Origin: Hexactinellida sp. DTS-2022
Lineage: Eukaryota; Porifera; Hexactinellida
Assembly (NCBI GenBank): GCA_028753945.1
Contig: JAPNXP010000003.1
Span: forward strand, 2,046,001-2,110,000
Direction: 5' to 3'
Length of the DNA stretch: 64,000 nucleotides
Both the position numbers and the translations under genes were made by a program. The notes under the pieces are model-generated. The model made no database searches. It was given only the letters and a program-made list of their open reading frames with translations, and was not told where the DNA came from. Of this stretch, positions 33,463-45,984 are shown piece by piece; positions within the stretch are counted from its first letter, which is position 1; the number at the start of each line of letters is the position of its first letter.

Positions 33463-33793
33463 CAGTCAACTCCCGTTATAACCAAGTCGGATATAACGAA
33501 GTACCTGCTTATAACGAAGTCATTCAATGGTCCGGGAATCCTTCTATCTTACTACATTAATAAAACCTCGGTGACAACGAAATGGATATAACGAAATTCC
33601 GCTTATAATGAAGTCATTTAAATCCCATATACCCTCTAAGCTATTGAATTTACTTCGGTTATAACGAACTCCGGTTATAACGAATTCTGCTTTTAACGAA
33701 CTCCGGTTATAACGAAATCTGTTTATTACAAACTCCGCTTATAACGAAATTAAACTACGGTCCCGAGCACTTCGTTATAACGGGAGTTGACTG
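33463..33793. mobile_element. Tigger-like MITE with TTATAACGAA repeats
   Basis: 331 bp with perfect ends CAGTCAACTCCCGTTATAAC and TA on both sides (33461-33462, 33794-33795). The interior is a run of TTATAACGAA variants, typical of pogo/Tigger MITEs. Confidence 0.9.
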
Positions 33794-33859
33794 TAAGTGA
33801 TAAATAAGTCAACGGCAAATTCCAGGGGGGAGCTTAGGGGGGCAATTGTACCCCAGTTT

Positions 33860-34320
33860 TTTACTGTGCCGACTATACTATAGTATAGTGGCCCAGTATT
33901 GGAATCACTGCCTTTATTATTATTATTTATTTTATTATTATTATTACTGTGCCGACTATACTATAGTATAGTGGCCCAGTTCTAATCTTACTGCCTTTAT
34001 TATTATTACTGTGCCGACTATACTATAGTATAGTGGCCCAGTATTGGAATCACTGCCTTTATTATTTTTACTGTGCCGACTATACTATAGTATAGTGGCC
34101 CAGTATTGGTCTTAGTGCTTTGGTTAGTTATTATTATTATTACTGTGCCGACTATACTATAGTATAGTGGCCCAGTATTGGAATCACTGCCTTTATTACT
34201 GTGCCGACTATACTATAGTATAGTGGCCCAGTTCTAATCACACTGCCTTTTTACTGTGCCGACTATACTATAGTATAGTGGCCCAGTATTGGAATCACTG
34301 CCTTTATTATCTTTATTATT
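33860..34320. repeat. Tandem palindrome minisatellite, 7 copies
   Basis: Seven units near 33863, 33947, 34009, 34070, 34142, 34199 and 34253, each with the ACTATACTATAGTATAGT core inside ACTGTGCCG...GGCCCAGT, separated by (TTA)n linkers. The core is nearly invariant and the linkers vary in length. Confidence 0.9.
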
Positions 34321-37300
34321 ATTATTTCTCCGTAGCAGGTGCCTTGGCCACACCTGTATACATAGAGGGCTGAAACTTGGCATGTAGATTCGGAGTCGAC
34401 GTCTAATTTGCACCTGGGGTTACGATTTTGTATTAACAAATTTTTGACACATCTTTAACACCTTTCAAAATTTGTCTGGTCCATAACTCAAAAAATGTTT
34501 TACTAAACCCGAAAATTTTATTTCACATTTGGATTCGCCATAAAATTCTGCGTCTGATGGGAGAAGAAATTTTTCAATAAAGGGGTCAATTTCTGCCATA
34601 AATGGGGGTTGAAATTTCTCTGTTTACTGACACTTCAATTTCAGTAAAGTGTTAAATCTAATTCTATTGTTTCAACTTGTAATAATTATATTGATTTAAC
34701 TTGTTAAATCCTACTCTAGTGATTCAACTTGCGATAATTATATTGATTTAACTTATAAATTCCAGCTGGCTTCTATTTAATTTTAGTATTACTATACAAT
34801 TGATTAAATAAAATAATATAATATAAGGAATTTGTTGACTCAACTCAATCAACCATGGATAACATTGCTAAAATAAATAACTAATAATATAATTTATTAT
34901 CAATACATAATGAATGAATGGCATTAAACTAAAGATGGTTTATGATAGAACCGTTAAGATTTTACATTCCACAACAACGACAGATTAAGTGATTATATTT
35001 ATTTCGGCGAGAATATTCTTGCACAATTAATGACTGACTTAATTAATTATAATTAATTCATTTTGTATTTAACTTATAGACGGTTCCAAATAGATTATTG
35101 GGGTTATCGAGTGCGTGGAATTCAAATATTATAGTGAAATTCAATTTAAATTAATAATAATTGCAAATAATTGAACTTAATTTATTTTGCTGTATATAAT
35201 AATGGTGTTAAATAATAAATAAATAAATTAAATATTTATACTAATTAGATAAATTTCATTAATCGCAGAGATAATACAAGATAGAAACAAACTTTCAATT
35301 TATCAATTGGTCCTTATGCCAGGTACCACCTATACAAGTGGGTCTTGACACCTTGAGGTGATTATGACATCGTCAAAAAAATGTATTTTTACAATTTTGT
35401 TAATTCGATATTTAAAATGGGTTAGTTAATGTTGGGTGATGACCCAACACACACATAAAAAATGCTGAGTCATCAGCTATTATATTCTACTCAAACTTGA
35501 ATATCTCTAAAATTATATGAACTAAATGGAAACTTCCACCACTCTAAGGGTCGATGCCTTCTGTAACACCTTTTTGAAATAATTTAACACCTTCATAGTG
35601 ATGATGACATGGCGAAAAAAATCCAAAATTGCAGCCTGCGCCGACAGCATGTTCTTTTGGAGGCACTATAAATAAACAACCAACAAAATATAGTGCCACC
35701 AAAGGAACATGCGTCGGCACAGGCTGCAATTTTGGATTTTTACTGTGCCGACTATACTATAGTATAGTGGCCCAGTATTAGAATCACTGCCTTTATTATT
35801 TTTATTATTTTTTTTTTCTCCGTAGACGGTGCCCTGGCCAGAGCTTTATAGTTGATGGGCTTAAACTTTGCATGCAGGTGCGATGGGACCGTCTAATTTG
35901 CACCTGGGGTAACGATTTTTGATTAAGAAATTTTTGACACATCTTTAACACCTTTCAAATTTTGTCTGGTCCATAACTCAAAAATTGTTTTACTAAACCC
36001 CCAAATTTTATTTCATATTTGGATTCACCATAAAATTTTGCGTCTGATGGGTGAAGAAAATTTTCAATAAATGGTTTAACTTCTGCCATAAATGGGGGTT
36101 GAAATTTCTTTGTTTACTCACACTTCAATTTCAGTAAACTGTGAAATCTAATTCCATTGTTTCAACTTGTAATAATTATATTGATTTAACTTGTTAAATC
36201 CTACTCTAGTGATTCAACTTGCGATAATTATATTGATTTAACTTATAAATTCCAGCTGGCTTCTATTTAATTGTAGTATTACTATACAATGGATTAAATA
36301 AAATATTATAATATAAGGAATTTGTTGACTTAATTAAACTTAACCGTGGATAACATTGCTAAAATAAATAACTAATAATATAATTTATTATCGATATATA
36401 ATGAATGAATGGCAGTAAACTATAGATGGTTTACGATAGAAACAAACTTCAAATTTATCTACCATTCCTTGTGACTCGGACCAATTAACAAATGGTTTTT
36501 GACACCTTGAGGCGTCGATGACTGGACGAAAAAAAATCCAAAATTGCAGACTGTGCCGATAGCATGTTCCTTTGGAGGCACTATCAATAAACAAACAACA
36601 AAATATAGTGCCACCAAAGGAACATGCGTCGGCACAGTCTGCAATTTTGGATTTTTTACTGTGCCGACTATACTATAGTATAGTGGCCCAGTATTGGAAT
36701 CACTGCCTTTATTTTTATTTTTATTATTTTTTCTCCGTAGACGGTGCCCTGGCCAGAGCTTTATAGTTGATGGGCTGAAACTTGGCATGTAGTTGCGGAG
36801 GGACCGTCTAATTTGCACCTGGGGTCACGATTTTTAATTAAGAAATTTTTGACACATCTTTAACACCTTTCAAATTTTGTCTGGTCCATAACTCAAAAAT
36901 TGTTTTACTAAACCCCCAAATTTTATTTCACATTTGGATTCACCATAAAATTCCGCGTCTGATGGGAGAAGAAAACTTTCAATAAAGAGTTTTATTTCTG
37001 CCATAAATGGGGGTTGAAATTTCTTTGTTTACTCACACTGCAGTTTCAGTATAACTGTTAAATCTAATTCCATTGTTTCAACTTGTAATAATTATATTGA
37101 TTTAACTTGTTAAATCTTACTCTATTGATTCACCTTGCGATAATTAAATTGATTTAACTTATAAATTGCAGCTGGCTTCTATTTAATTTACCATACAATG
37201 GATTAAATAAAATAATATAATATAAGGAATTTGTTGACTTAATTCAACTCAACCGTGGATAACAATGCTAAGATAAATAACTAATAATATAATAAATTAT

Positions 37301-39050
37301 CAATACATAATGAATGAATGGCATTAAACTCAAGATGGTTTAAGGTAGAAACAAACTTCAAATTTATCTACCGTTCCTTGTGACTCGGACCAATTAACAA
37401 ATGCTTCTTCACACCTTGGGCGTTGATGACTTGGCGAAAAAAAATCCAAAATTGCAGCCTGCGCCGACAGCATGTTCCTTTGGAGGCACTATCAATAAAC
37501 CACCAACAAAATATAGTGCCACCAAAGGAACATGTGTCGGCACAGGGTGCAATTTTGGATTTTTTTTTTATTATTATTTTTATTTTCTCCGTAGACGGTG
37601 CCCTGGCCAGAGCTTAATTGTTGATGGGCTGAAACTTGGCATGTAGGTGCGATGGGACCGTCTAATTTGCACCTGGGGTTACGATTTTTCGTTAACAAAT
37701 TTTTGACACATCTTTAACACCTTTAAAAATTTGTCTGGTCCATAACTCAAAATATGTTTTACTAAACCCCCAAATTTTATTTCATATTTGGATTCGCCAT
37801 AAAATTCTGCGTCTGATGGGAGAATAAATTTTCCAATAAAGTGGTCAATTTCTGCCATAAATGGGGGTTGAAATTTCTTTGTTTACTCACACTTCAATTT
37901 CAGTAAAGTGTTCAATCTAATTCTATTGTTTCAACTTGTAATAATTTTATTGATTTAACTTGTTAAATCCTACTCTAGTGATTCAACTTGCGATAATTAT
38001 ATTGATTTAACTTGTTAAATCCTACTCTAGTGATTCAACTTGAGATAATTATATTGATTTAACTTATAAATTCCAGCTGGCTTCTATTTAATTCTAGCAT
38101 TACTATACAATGGATTAAATTAAATTAATTTATATAAGGAATTTGTTGACTTTACTCAACTCACCGTGGATAACATTGCTAAAATAAATAACTAATAATT
38201 TAATTTATTATCAATAAGTAATGAATGGCATTAAACTAAAGATGGTTTATGATAGAACCGTTAACATTTTACATTCCACAACAACGACAGATAAAGTGAT
38301 TATATTTATTTCGCGAGAATATTCTTGCACAATTAATGTACTGACGTAATTTATTATAATTAATTCCTTTGTATTTAACTTATAGACGGTTCCAATTGGA
38401 TTATTGGGGTTATCGAGTGCGCTGAATTCAAATATGATAGTGAAATTCGATTTAAATTAATAATAAGTGCAAATAATTGAACTTTATTTATTTTGCTGTA
38501 CATAATAATGATGTTAAATTATTAATTTATTAATTAAATATTTATACTAATTAGCTAAATTTCATTAATCTCAGAGATGATACAAGTTAGAAACAAACTT
38601 TCAATTTATCAATTGGTCCTTATGCCACGTACCAACTATACAAGTGAGTCTTGACACCTTGAGGTGATGATGACATCGTAAAAAAAATGTGTTTTTACAA
38701 TTTTGTGAATTCGATATTTAAAATGGGTTATTTGAAATTGGGTGAAGACCCAACACTCACATAAAAAATGCTGAGTCATCAGCTATTATATTCTACTCAA
38801 ACTTGAATATCTCTAAAATGAAGTGAACTAAATGGAAACTTCCGCCACTCTAAGGGTCGATGCCTTCTGTAACACCTTTTGATATATTTTAACACATAGT
38901 GATGATGACATGGCGAAAAAAAAATCCAAAATTGCAGCTGTGCTGACAGCATGTCCCATTGGAGGCACTATCAATAAACCACCACCAAAATATAGTGCCA
39001 CCAAAGGAACATGCGTCGGCACAGCTGCAATTTTGTTTAACATTAGAATC
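34321..39050. repeat. Foldback repeat family cluster, second array
   Basis: No gene. Hairpins at about 35636-35722, 36551-36639, 37457-37545 and 38938-39023, spaced about 0.9-1.4 kb, each followed by CCGTAGACGGTGCCCTGGCC-type sequence or a palindrome unit. The blocks between hairpins are about 80-90% alike by eye, suggesting tandem duplication. ORFs at 35544-35729, 36459-36818, 37401-37698 and 38828-39115 are hairpin translations. Confidence 0.8.
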
Positions 39051-40315
39051 ACTGAAATTAATTTGTAAACAAGAAAGATATTATAATTTATTGGAAATTC
39101 TAGTAGGATGAACACGTATTAGCTAGCATCGACAAATTGTAGTTTTAGTATGTGTACTGTGTAGTATTCTATAATGGAATCAAAAAGTAGCTCTGATATG
39201 TTCAATTTTGCCCCCCAGAATTTTTATAGAATCCGCCACTGAAATAAGTTAACCTTATTCTTGTAAATTACTCACAACTAAGTCGTTCATTTCAGTGTGT
39301 TGTTATTTGAGAGAGGATATTACTAACCCATTTTTATTTTCTGCATCGTTGGTACAGGCGCGCATAAAAATATAGACCATTTCGCGGCGTACTTTCCTCA
39401 AGTTACCATTTATTACTAGTACGTACTTCATTTTGGGTTGTGATTCGTTAATAATGCAATAATGTAATTTGTTTTGGAAAGTATGTTATATAAATAAGTT
39501 ATTCTTATTACTTTATAGTGGGGCAGCATAACAGCCATATTGGAGTGAATTGTTCAATTTTTGATACAAGCATGAAAATTGGCACAGACATAGATAAATA
39601 TATTATAAAAAGATATGGATATGATGAAGGCATCACGAAATTTTAATATTTTCAAGATGGCGGCCAAAAATTGTCGGAAAGTGTCGGACAAAAGCCCGCT
39701 CTCGCGATTACTTGTTAAATGACCTCGTAGAGTGTTTATATGCACATAGTTATTCTAAAATGACTGTGCGATGAAGAAAGAGGGGTCACTCGATAGGATA
39801 GAAACAATATTTGAGAATGGAATGTGTTACATTCCATCGTTGTCAAGGAATGTCCTCCCTCCCAAACATGGTCATGTGACCCCTATAATGACTGGAAATC
39901 TTATGCTGATTACAAATATCAGTATTAAACATTGATTATACTTCAATTGACAAAGTTAATTTGCTTTTGTACATATAGTATGTACTACAGTATAACTCGG
40001 TTAGTACGTACTTCGGCTTAGTAAGTACTAATTTATTTAACCAATTAGTAATTTATATGTATCTCAATATAATGTAAAGTCAGTTAGTATGTACACTTGG
40101 ATAATATGCACAAATTTTCTCTCCCGAGGGGTTACATACTAACCGAGTTCTATTTTGAGTCAAAATGTCATTCCGTCTTAAAAATCTTGTGAAACTTTTA
40201 CTCGATTAAGCGGAGAAATCTATTAACTGATGGCTCTATAAAGCGAGTCGACTACGTTTAATCGACAGATTCGACACCAATACCTATCCTATATTCAACG
40301 GATATTTCTATATTA

Positions 40316-40494
40316 CAGTAGAATTTCGTTAGTACGAACATGGTTAATACTATTTCGCGGATAAGATGACAAACAGTTCCACAGAATCAAGTCCCTACAA
40401 GCTACAATGGGGTTTACTCCGGTTAATATGAACTCTGGATAAAGCTAACAAAATTATATCGTCCGTTGGTGCTCGTATTAACGAGGTTCTAATG
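40316..40494. mobile_element. Tigger-like MITE
   Basis: 179 bp. Left end CAGTAGAATTTCGTTAGTAC; right end, minus strand, CATTAGAACCTCGTTAATAC. TA on both sides (40314-40315, 40495-40496). Confidence 0.75.
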
Positions 40495-40555
40495 TATATA
40501 GACATGCATGTAAAGATCTTATCGATGTTTTAATATAAATCAAAACTGTGTTTAC

Positions 40556-40685
40556 CAGGTTTTTTTTTAAGTTGAGACCTTAGTGTAACTCAACACTGCA
40601 GCGGCTGCGGCCGACCTCATCGTGGTGTAACTCCAAAACATTTTGGTGCAAAATTTACACCAAGATCGGCCTTAAAAAAACCCTA
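40556..40685. mobile_element. hAT-like MITE with poly-T ends
   Basis: 130 bp. Left CAGGTTTTTTTTTAAG; right, minus strand, TAGGGTTTTTTTAAGG. Flanks gtgtttac and gtgtattc match at 6 of 8. It carries GTGTAACTC motifs also seen at 27885-27955, a truncated relative. Confidence 0.6.
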
Positions 40686-40867
40686 GTGTATTCTATTTCC
40701 TGAAAATAGTGGATCTTATACAATACGAAAAATATTGTAAAATTCTGCGCCGATTGAGGACTAAATCCTCCAGGTGAATGGCGAATGTACATGCCATTCG
40801 AGTTACCCAGTGATCATCGATTATTAATAGTTGCAGTTATAAACTCTTCTAAGTCGTTGTTTATTAA

Positions 40868-41308
40868 ATAGGAGCCTTCAGTCTCGGTCGCATTTGCGAC
40901 GGATCGGTGCTACGCACCTCAAGTTAACTGCCGCTATGCGGCCTTACTCCTCACTTAACCATTGATGATAGAGTTAGTAAAACATCCCTTCCTACCATTT
41001 CCATACTTTTATCTTGTTTAGCTATAATACCCGTGAAAGCAAACTTCTAGGGTGATTTTGAATTTTCATTAATCTGTTACCTTTTTTGTACAACAATAAT
41101 ATTCATTTTAAAATTTTAAAAACGCGAAAATTGAAATCAGCATACGTATTTGTTTACCTATTCTAAAATTAGTTACTTAGTTTTTATCTCGTATATAAAT
41201 GCAGTTTCTATTCCCCCATCACTTTAATGCAACCTGGACAAACAAACACACACATTGGTCACACACACACAAACAAAAAACAGTCGAGTTTTAATAATAT
41301 AGATTCAT
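40868..41308 (-). mobile_element. Non-autonomous Helitron-like element
   Basis: On the minus strand it starts near 41308 with TCTATATTATTAAAACTCG followed by TTTGTGTGTGTG. It ends near 40868 after two hairpins (GCCGCATAGCGGC, GTCGCAAATGCGAC) and the tail CGAGACTGAAGGCTCCTA. About 440 bp, no coding capacity. The tail matches the one at about 31055. Confidence 0.6.
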
Positions 41309-41340
41309 CAATAGTTTCTTAAAATCCTTAGCCCCTGAAT

Positions 41341-42151
41341 CAGTGGCGTAGTTAGGGTGGTGCGCGGTGGTGCGGCGCACCACCAAAATGTTTTTGCGCA
41401 CCACCTCTGGTGGTGCGCATTTTTATACACCTTTATAATTAATTCCCAAATCATCACTTATAATGATTGAAATTACCACTTAAAAATAACCTTGATTGAA
41501 ATGAACACTTAAAAATAACATGAGTTAAAACTCGTACCTGTCCTCAGTAAGGAAATTAATGGATTTGCGATAGAAGCAAAATCTTTGAGTATCTACGATA
41601 ATATCCTGCTTATCTCAATAAATGTTTTACTTTTTTTGACTTGAGGATGAGGCCATTAAATAATCGATTCTACGTTAGTTTGATCTGGAGACATTGCCGA
41701 ACTCGAAAACGTATGCCCGAAATCAGTACTTTAGTCCTCCCAATTTGGATTTTTTTACCCTGCAGAGTTAAGGTGATAGCCCCTTCGATCGGACACGAAA
41801 TTCGAAAATTTTCAAAGGAGATACTTCAATATCTACGAACTGCACAACGGCATTCCCAATCATCTTCGATACTTGTATACACTATGTTTGAAATGGAATA
41901 CATCTCGGATATAATTTTTGTGGACTGTACATGAACTATTGCAAAATCCCCCCGACGTTTCTGCAGTAGTTAATTCGCCTATACCGGTCCGATTATACTT
42001 CGTTCGCAAATTGATTTGCACTTTGTGAATTGCAAGGATTGTTTGGGAAATAGGGGGAGGGGCGGGCAGAAAGGACAACCCCGTGCACCACTGAGATGAG
42101 CCTATGCACAACCGACGCATCACCACAAGTCTAGAGCTGGCTACGCCACTG
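41341..42151. mobile_element. hAT-like non-autonomous element, perfect 8-bp TSD
   Basis: 811 bp. Left CAGTGGCGTAGTTAGGGTGG; right, minus strand, CAGTGGCGTAGCCAGCTC. The TSD CCCTGAAT is exact (41333-41340, 42152-42159). Subterminal GGTGGTGCGC repeats lie at the left. ORFs at 41641-41934 (+) and 41860-42126 (-) show no domain I recognise. Confidence 0.85.
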
Positions 42152-42228
42152 CCCTGAATGTTCTCGCCTAAAATATTTTGAGCGCTTAAACTAAATAAAT
42201 CCTAATTAAATTCAAAAATTGAAATATA

Positions 42229-42498
42229 CAATATAACCTCATTAGTACGAACACGGATAATGCGAATTTCCGGTTACTATTGAACACAATTTTTGGACGC
42301 TTCAAAGAATCTTGAATTCAAATAACACCGGTTGATACCAATTTGTAAAATAGCCGAAAATAGAAGACACGAAAAGTGATTATTTGATTTATACAGTACT
42401 AACTGACTATACATTATATTGAGATACATATAAATTACTAATTGGTTAAATAAATTAGTACTTACTAAGCCGAAGTACGTACTAACCGAGTTATACTG
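42229..42498. mobile_element. Tigger-like MITE
   Basis: 270 bp. Left CAATATAACCTCATTAGTAC; right, minus strand, CAGTATAACTCGGTTAGTAC. TA on both sides (42227-42228, 42499-42500). It lies in the right arm of the 39515-42943 foldback; a related end begins at 39988. Confidence 0.7.
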
Positions 42499-43246
42499 TA
42501 GTACATATATGTACAAAAGCAAATTAACTTTGTCAATTGAAGTTTAATCAATGTTTAATGCTGATATTTGTAATCAGCATAAGATTTCCAGTCATTATAG
42601 GGGTCACATGACCATGTTTGGGAGGGAGGAAATTCCTTGACAACGCTGGAATGTAACACATTCCATTCTCAAATATTGTTTCTATCCTATCGAGTGACCC
42701 CTCTTTCGTCATTTGAGAATAACTATGTGCATTTAAACACTCGACCAGGTCATTTAACAAGTAATCGCGAGAGCGGTCTTTTGTCCGACACTTTCCGACA
42801 ATTTTTGGCCGCCATCTTGAAAATATTAAAATTTCGTGATGCCTCCATATCAATATCTTTTTATGATATATTTATCTATGTCTGTGCCAATTTTCAGCTT
42901 GTATCAAAAATTGAACAATTTTATTGCTATGCTGCCCCACTATTATTAGTTATCAATTATGAGTTAATAAATAGCTCAATAAATCTTATGATTGATATTC
43001 CTTCAGATACCCCTTGACTCCAAAACATTTGTAACCTGATGACAATAAAATTTCTCCAGATTAATTTGGTGAAAGATCAAAGTCGGAACTAGAACAAATG
43101 TTAATTAGACAACCATTAGCAAAAGAGAACACTTTATCGTGTGTATACGCTAGTGTATATGCACGAATATGAAAATAGTGATTTTCGTGCATATATGCTA
43201 GTGTGCATCCATGCGCACTAATCTTGCGTGCACGCTGCAACATAGC

Positions 43247-44735
43247 CAAGTAATTATTATAATAAATTCAGTCTGTATTTGACTTATATAGATTCGTAAA
43301 ATTTGTTTATTAGGGGTTGTCGAGTGTGCAAAATTGGGATTTTATAGCCAAATTAATTGTTTACTATTTATGACAAATAATTAAACTTAATAAATTTAAG
43401 TTGACATTAAAATTCGTGTTAAATTATTAATCATTTTAATAATTATTTATACTAATTTGGTAAATAACATTAATCTTAGAGATCATACAAGATAGAAACA
43501 AACTTTCAATTGATCATTTGGTACTTATGCCATGTACCACCTATACAAGTGGGGTTATGACACCTTGAGGTGATGATGACATCTTTAAAAAATGTGTTTT
43601 CGCAATTTTGTGAATTTTATATTTCAAATGGGTTGGTTGGTGATGGGTGATCACCCGACACGCACTTAAAAATGCTGAGTCATCACCTAATATATTCTAC
43701 TGAAACTTGAATATCTCTCAAATGAAGTGAGCTAAATGGAAACTTCCATCACTCTAAGGGTCGTTGCCTTCTGAAACACCTTTCTGAAATAATTTAACAC
43801 CTTCATAGTGATGATGACGTGGCGAAAAAATTCCAAAATTGCAGCTGTGCCGACAGTATTTTCCTTGGAGCCACTATCAATTACCCAACCAGTAACCACC
43901 AAAAGATAGTGCGACCAAAGGGAAATGCGTCGGCACAGCAGCAATTTTGGATTTTTTTACTCCGTAGACGGTGCCTGGCAAGATATTTATAGTTGATGGG
44001 CTGAAACTTGGCATGTAGGTGCGATGTGACCGTCTAATTTGCACCTGGGGTCAAGATTTTTAATCAAAATAATTTTAACACCTATTTAAGCTAATTATGT
44101 CTACTGACAGAATTTGTCCCTATATCTCGAGATATGGGGACATATTTATGGAAAATACGCCATAAAAACACACTTTTATGGTGAATTTCCTTATAGGAAT
44201 CGAGCTTTTTTTACCTAAACTGTGTTTAAAAAAAGTGAAACTTTTTAAATATGTCCCTATATCTCGAGATAAAAGGACATGTTTTTACTCATAACATGAA
44301 ATAATTAATAGTGAATGGATGAGATTTACATTTCGATCTAGAATTATATTCTACACCTTTTGGCAGATGACAAATGTTCAATTTAGCCTAGGTTTGTGCC
44401 ATAATTGGGGTTCCAATCTCCTCGATTGTCTCAGATTTCTGATTAAGTAAAACTGTTTAGTCTAATTATATTGTTTCAACTTTTAAAATCTTACTCTATT
44501 GTTTCAACTTGCGATAATTATATTGATTTAACTTGTGAAATAGAGCTGGCTTCTTTCTAATTGTAGTATTACTATTCAATGGATTAAATAAAGTAATTTA
44601 ATATAAGGAATTTGTTGACCCACTCACTCACCGTGGATAACATTGGTAAAATAAATAACTAATAATATAATTTATTATCAAAACATAATGAAGAATGGCA
44701 TTAAACTCAACATGGTTTAAGATAGAAAAAATTAG
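43247..44735. repeat. Foldback repeat family, right arm of the interrupted copy
   Basis: It continues the family sequence that broke at 33222 (AAGTAATTATTATAATAAATTC) and contains a divergent hairpin at about 43847-43940. Within it, TGTCCCTATATCTCGAGATA at 44117-44144 is a near-perfect 28-bp palindrome, and a second decayed copy lies near 44253-44280. No gene. It ends where LINE sequence starts. Confidence 0.75.
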
Positions 44736-44923
44736 CTATTGCAGACCTGGCATAACGGACTGTATGCTTTCCCAATTTTGTGGAGGTAACTCTGCAATTT
44801 GCTACAGTGACCTGTTCTGAGTTGTCTAATGGTAGTCTGTTCCCTATTTATTCATGTCCTTTCAGTCCTTCTGTCTATTCTTGTTCTGTATACTCCCTGT
44901 AGGATCGGGTGACATACCGGGGT

Positions 44924-45415
44924 CTACAATCTTCTTGGTGATGAGGTTTTCACGCTTTGGAAGGGGACTGATATTTCTTGTTGTGGTAGTTCACATGCTT
45001 CTATCGCTGCCACATCTGCCCTCTCATTCCCTTTAATTATTGTGTGTCCCGGTATCCACTGCAAGTAGAGATGGCCTTCAATTTGTTGGAGTAGGGTGTG
45101 GACCCTCTTAGAGCATGATGTTGAGTTGAGAGATCCCTTGGCAATGTTTTTTAGCATAAGCTTGCTGTCTGTTAGTATCAGCACCCGGGTCCAGGCTCTG
45201 CCTTTCAGCCACTCCAGCGCCAGTCTTAGAGCGTTAAACTCTGCTTGTAAAGGTATAGTGATTTGTCCATCTGGACTTTTCAGGACTGTCACTTCCTCCC
45301 GGTTGCCATGGTAGATAACTGAGGCGCTGCCTCCCCTAGTAGATCCGTTGCGTGCAGAGCCATCTGTATATATTATTAGATCAGGATTCCGCAAACTAGG
45401 TTTTTCAGGCCGCAT
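44924..45415 (-). pseudogene. LINE RNase H domain
   Basis: A 163-codon open frame. The type I RNase H signatures are present: LIIYTDGSARNGSTRGG (first Asp), LQAEFNALRLALEW (Glu), VLILTDSKLML (Asp) and WIPGHTIIKGNERADVAA (His/Asp). In LINE replication this removes RNA from the RNA:DNA hybrid. The frame itself is open, but the element around it is broken, so I mark it as part of a dead element. Confidence 0.85.
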
Positions 45416-45597
45416 TCGGCCTGTAACAACCTTATGTGTGACATGATAGCCGAATGGAAATTTGCATCATGTGTGGCCCGAGAGACATTTCTAATTTTCA
45501 TCTGGTCTGTACACATATACACACTGATAATTACCTTTTGACTAAAGTCCTTTATGCACTTTTTGCTTAGAAATTAGTATTGTTCTAGTATTACAAC

Positions 45598-45984
45598 TAG
45601 GGCTGAAACGAATATTCGAAATGTAACGAACGAACCTTTTTCTAAACGAACGAATATTCGAATATTCGTTCGTTTGGATGACTAAGCATTAAATCAAATT
45701 CTAGAGACAAAATACATTGGAAAATAGGTTTTTGATAATGTTACAATGGTATAATAATAGTTACATAGTGTATGTAATATGTATATAATATATATTTACG
45801 ATATCTCTAAGCTATACAAAAGTCTTGTTGTTGTCCAAAATTAGTTAACGAATATCCGTTTCAATCTAATATTCGTCCAAACGAATATTCGTTTCGTAAC
45901 GAATATTCGTTTGCAAACGAACGAATATTCGTTCAATCATTTCGAACGAATATTCGAATATTCGGTATATTCGTTTCAGCCCTA
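45598..45984. mobile_element. hAT MITE of ACGAATATTCG repeats, perfect 8-bp TSD
   Basis: 387 bp with ends TAGGGCTGAAACGAATATTC and the inverse. TSD ATTACAAC is exact (45590-45597, 45985-45992). Internal runs of CGAATATTCG form many small palindromes. It lies between the LINE RT C-terminal part and RNase H. Confidence 0.9.

Larger units (their letters stand above)
33810..39241. mobile_element. 5.4-kb hAT-like element carrying foldback repeats, perfect 8-bp TSD
   Basis: Left end CAACGGCAAATTCCAGGGGG; right end, minus strand, CAGTGGCGGATTCTAT then ATTCTGGGGGGC. The TSD AAATAAGT is exact (33802-33809, 39242-39249). Between the two short ends lies almost only foldback-family sequence: the seven-copy palindrome array and four hairpins. 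No transposase was seen. Confidence 0.8.
39515..42943. mobile_element. Foldback element with ~550-bp arms
   Basis: About 39515-40097 and 42400-42943 are inverse copies. The ends read ATAGTGGGGCAGCATA inward, and the arms include ATGGCGGCCAAAAATTGTCGG and GGGGTCACTCGATAGGATAG. ORFs in the arms (39554-39745 and 42637-43017) translate the same repeat and are not genes. I could not fix a TSD. The centre carries several small elements. Confidence 0.65.
33223..43242. mobile_element. 10-kb element with TGTTGC ends and 4-bp TSD
   Basis: The ends are TGTTGCAGCGTGTACGCAAG (33223) and, minus strand, TGTTGCAGCGTGCACGCAAG (43242). The inverted repeats are about 140 bp with internal CGTGCATATACACTAGCG motifs. 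The TSD TAGC is exact (33219-33222, 43243-43246). The disrupted foldback repeat reads through across it. Terminal TGTTGC and a 4-bp TSD match the 753-bp copies. Its contents are mostly later insertions (33463, 33810, 40316, 40556, 40868, 41341, 42229); no transposase of its own was seen. Confidence 0.8.

Noticed and set aside
39554..39745. ORFs at 39554-39745 and 42637-43017 sharing a peptide
   Set aside because: They are the two inverted arms of one foldback element, not paralogous genes.
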